Of a stretch of DNA of 16,544 nt, positions 14,396 to 16,544 are shown piece after piece. Both the position numbers and the translations under genes were made by a program. Each line of letters begins with the position of its first letter. The first letter of the stretch is position 1. Origin of the DNA: an uncultured Rhodospirillaceae bacterium (lineage in GTDB: Bacteria; Pseudomonadota; Alphaproteobacteria; Azospirillales; Azospirillaceae); assembly GCA_937927415.1 (NCBI GenBank), contig CALBDS010000037.1, positions 1 through 16,544 on the forward strand, read 5' to 3'. The notes below the pieces were generated by a model that ran no database searches, was not told the origin of the DNA, and was given only the letters and a program-made list of their open reading frames with translations.

Positions 14396-16330
14396 ATGCG
14401 TTTCCCGTCGCCGCGGGCGTCCATCGTCTACGTCCATGATCTTTTGATGACCGGGGTCGCCCTGACCGTGGCCCTGTATCTGCGGGTGGGTGGACAGGCG
14501 TTTTTCTCCTATCAGGATGCCCTGCTCACCGGCACCCCGATCCTGATTGCCGTGGCGGCGGTGCTGTATCGGGTGTTCGGGCTGTACCGCGGGATCTGGC
14601 GCTACGCCTCCATGCCCGATCTGGCGCAACTGCTGCGGGCGGTCACCGCGGTGGTGCTGTGCTTCGTGCTGGTCGTGTTCCTGTTCAACCGGCTGGACAC
14701 GGTGCCGCGGTCGCTGCCGCTGATCCTGTGGTTCGTGCTGCTGGTGCTGCTGGGGGGGCCGCGCTTTGCCTACCGGCTGTGGAAGGATCATCGAATCAAT
14801 TTCCGTGATCCGAACCAGCGCGACGGCGCCAACGCCATTCCGGTGCTGCTGCTGGGGGTGGGGGATGCCGCCGACCTGTTCATCCGCTCCCAGGCCCACG
14901 GCAGCGATGCGCTGTACCGGGTGGTCGGGCTGCTGGACGACAAGAACCGCCGCGTCGGCCATGCGGTGCGCGGCGTGCCGGTGATGGGATCGTCGGAGGA
15001 TCTGGCCGATGTGGTGGCCACGCTGGGCCGCCGGGGCCAGCGCCCGCAGCGGCTGATCCTGACCAAGCCCGACAACGAGGTGCGCGGCGCCCCGGTGCGC
15101 GCGCTGCTGGATCAGGCGGAGGCGCTGGGCCTGACCATGGCGCGGCTGCCGGCGATGACCGAGTTCAAGTCCGCCCTGGACAGCGGCAAGCTGGACCTGC
15201 GCCCCATCGCCATCGAAGACCTGCTGGGGCGGCCCCAGGCGGTGCTGAACCGCGGCGCCATTTCCGGGCTGATCACCGGCCAGCGGGTGCTGGTCACCGG
15301 CGGCGGCGGCACCATCGGCAGCGAACTGGTGCGCCAGATCGCTGCCCTGGAACCGGCGGTCCTGGTTCTGGTGGAGGCGTGCGAGTACAACCTCTACGCC
15401 ATCGACATGGAAATCCGCACCCACCACCCCGGCCTGACCGTGTGCACCGAACTGGCCGACGTGCGCGACCGCGAGCGCATCCGGCGGCTGTTCCGGCAGC
15501 ACCGCCCGGCCATGGTGTTCCACGCCGCCGCCCTGAAGCATGTGCCGCTGGTGGAAGCCAACCCGATGGAAGGGGCGCTGACCAACGTTGCCGGCACCCG
15601 CAACGTGGCCGACGCCGCGCGGGAGGCGGGGTGCCGCGCCATGGTGCTGATCTCCACCGACAAGGCCATCCGCCCCACCAGCGTCATGGGCGCCACCAAG
15701 CGTTTCGCCGAAACCTATTGCCAGGCGCTGGACCTGCTGCCGTCCGCCGACGGCGGCCCGGCCACCCGCTACATGACCGTGCGCTTCGGCAATGTGCTGG
15801 GGTCGTCGGGGTCGGTGGTGCCGCTGTTCCAGCGCCAACTGGCCGCCGGCGGGCCGCTGACCGTCACCCACCCCGACATGCGCCGCTATTTCATGACGGT
15901 GCGCGAGGCGGTGGAACTGGTGCTCCAGGCCTCCGCCCACGGCATGGACCGCGCGGAGGAGCGCGGCAAGGTGCTGGTGCTGGACATGGGCGAGCCGGTC
16001 AAGATCGTCGATCTGGCCCGCCAGATGATCCGTCTGGCCGGTCTGCGCCCCGACATCGATGTCGCCATCGCATTCACCGGCCTGCGCCCCGGCGAAAAGC
16101 TGTTCGAGGAAATCCTGTCGGCGACGGAAGCCCCCACCCGGACCGAAGCCGACGGCGTGTTCCTGGCCGCCCCGCGGGTGGTCGATTACGCCGCCGTCAA
16201 CGCCGCCGTCGCCGATCTGGAAACCGCCGCCCGGACCGGCGACCGTGACCGCACCCTGGCGCTGATCGCCGCCATGGTCCCCGATTACGGCGCCCCCCAG
16301 CACGACGACGCCCCCGCCGCCATTGCCTGA
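14396..16330 (+). CDS. Membrane-bound UDP-HexNAc dehydratase, WbpM/FlaA1/CapD-like
   Basis: This is a nucleotide-sugar dehydratase of the WbpM/CapD/PglF branch, which makes the UDP-4-keto-6-deoxy-HexNAc precursor of deoxy amino sugars in O-antigen, capsule or glycoprotein. The 644-residue protein has four membrane spans (about 10-31, 43-65, 81-99 and 109-128), then a nucleotide-binding-like CoA-binding region (LLGVGDAADLFIR near 154), and a C-terminal catalytic Rossmann domain with TGGGGTIGSE near 302. In STDKAIRPTSVMGATKR (about 420-436) the Met-x3-Lys replaces the usual Tyr-x3-Lys of short-chain dehydrogenases, as in WbpM. FTGLRPGEKLFEE near the end is typical. CAGGG lies about 10 nt before the ATG. 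The gene follows the PNPT/GT4 frame after 156 nt, across the large hairpin. Confidence 0.93.
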   Translation: MRFPSPRASIVYVHDLLMTGVALTVALYLRVGGQAFFSYQDALLTGTPILIAVAAVLYRVFGLYRGIWRYASMPDLAQLLRAVTAVVLCFVLVVFLFNRLDTVPRSLPLILWFVLLVLLGGPRFAYRLWKDHRINFRDPNQRDGANAIPVLLLGVGDAADLFIRSQAHGSDALYRVVGLLDDKNRRVGHAVRGVPVMGSSEDLADVVATLGRRGQRPQRLILTKPDNEVRGAPVRALLDQAEALGLTMARLPAMTEFKSALDSGKLDLRPIAIEDLLGRPQAVLNRGAISGLITGQRVLVTGGGGTIGSELVRQIAALEPAVLVLVEACEYNLYAIDMEIRTHHPGLTVCTELADVRDRERIRRLFRQHRPAMVFHAAALKHVPLVEANPMEGALTNVAGTRNVADAAREAGCRAMVLISTDKAIRPTSVMGATKRFAETYCQALDLLPSADGGPATRYMTVRFGNVLGSSGSVVPLFQRQLAAGGPLTVTHPDMRRYFMTVREAVELVLQASAHGMDRAEERGKVLVLDMGEPVKIVDLARQMIRLAGLRPDIDVAIAFTGLRPGEKLFEEILSATEAPTRTEADGVFLAAPRVVDYAAVNAAVADLETAARTGDRDRTLALIAAMVPDYGAPQHDDAPAAIA

Positions 16331-16368
16331 ACGGCATGAATAAGGAATATTTTCTTGGAAAAAGGCGC

Positions 16369-16397
16369 TTGCCAGTCCCCAACCCCTGTGGCATAAA
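16369..16397 (+). promoter_or_regulatory. Promoter of tRNA-Thr
   Basis: TTGCCA (16369-16374) and CATAAA (16392-16397) are spaced by 17 nt, each matching the sigma-70 consensus at 4 or 5 of 6 positions. The GC-rich bases after the -10 look like the discriminator of stable-RNA promoters under stringent control. Start of transcription would be near 16404, about 86 nt before the tRNA. Confidence 0.55.
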
Positions 16398-16489
16398 CCG
16401 CGCCACCCCAGGGGGCGGAGCGGAAGCGACGCCGCGCTGTTCATCGGAATAAAAACCGATCCTCCAGGGTGAAAAGCGCACAATCCGGC

Positions 16490-16544
<55 letters not shown>

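Noticed and set aside
14324..16483. 719-residue open frame on the minus strand opposite the WbpM-like gene
   Set aside because: It is the antisense shadow of a gene with complete family motifs; composition is low-complexity and no ribosome site or promoter is evident.

Overview
The window is high-GC DNA with tight gene packing. Its gene content points to an alphaproteobacterium, probably of the Rhodospirillales/Azospirillum type: napEFDABC order, a murA-DUF2948 pair, short alphaproteobacterial conserved proteins, and a tRNA-Thr(GGT). The taxonomic placement is inference from gene content and translated-sequence character; no search was run.

Region 1 (45-4711, minus strand) is a complete periplasmic nitrate reductase operon, napE-napF-napD-napA-napB-napC, with gaps of 22 nt or less or short overlaps throughout. 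NapC takes electrons from the quinol pool, NapB relays them through two haems, and NapA (Mo-bisMGD and one [4Fe-4S]) reduces nitrate. NapD and NapF act in NapA maturation, and NapE is a small membrane protein. Upstream (4712-5000) lies an AT-rich control region with AATCA/TGATT inverted repeats and a strong hairpin-plus-T-run terminator that points the 'wrong' way, on the plus strand.

Region 2 (5001-9400, minus strand) is a housekeeping block: a DJ-1/PfpI protein, endonuclease V (nfi), a DUF2948 protein, MurA, dCTP deaminase (Dcd), and two small conserved hypothetical proteins with their own promoter and terminator. The theme is nucleotide hygiene (Dcd, EndoV) beside cell-wall precursor synthesis (MurA).

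Region 3 (9400-10801) holds a stand-alone RlaP-type nucleotidyltransferase on the plus strand. Its leader carries a perfect 16-nt palindrome and an attenuator-like hairpin/T8. A convergent low-affinity iron permease-like membrane protein follows.

Region 4 (10960-16330, plus strand) is the start or part of a surface-polysaccharide locus: a UDP-glucuronate 4-epimerase-like enzyme, one 759-residue ORF joining a WecA/WbpL-type polyprenyl-phosphate sugar-1-phosphate transferase to a GT4 glycosyltransferase, and a WbpM/FlaA1-type membrane-bound UDP-HexNAc dehydratase. A 21-bp hairpin sits before the last gene. Together these would make nucleotide sugars, prime the lipid carrier and add a sugar. The window ends inside a tRNA-Thr(GGT) gene with a plausible promoter.

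No clearly novel system is evident. The most checkable oddities are the in-frame transferase fusion with a non-coding-looking linker, the large hairpin, the plus-strand terminator upstream of nap, and the palindrome/terminator leader of the nucleotidyltransferase.
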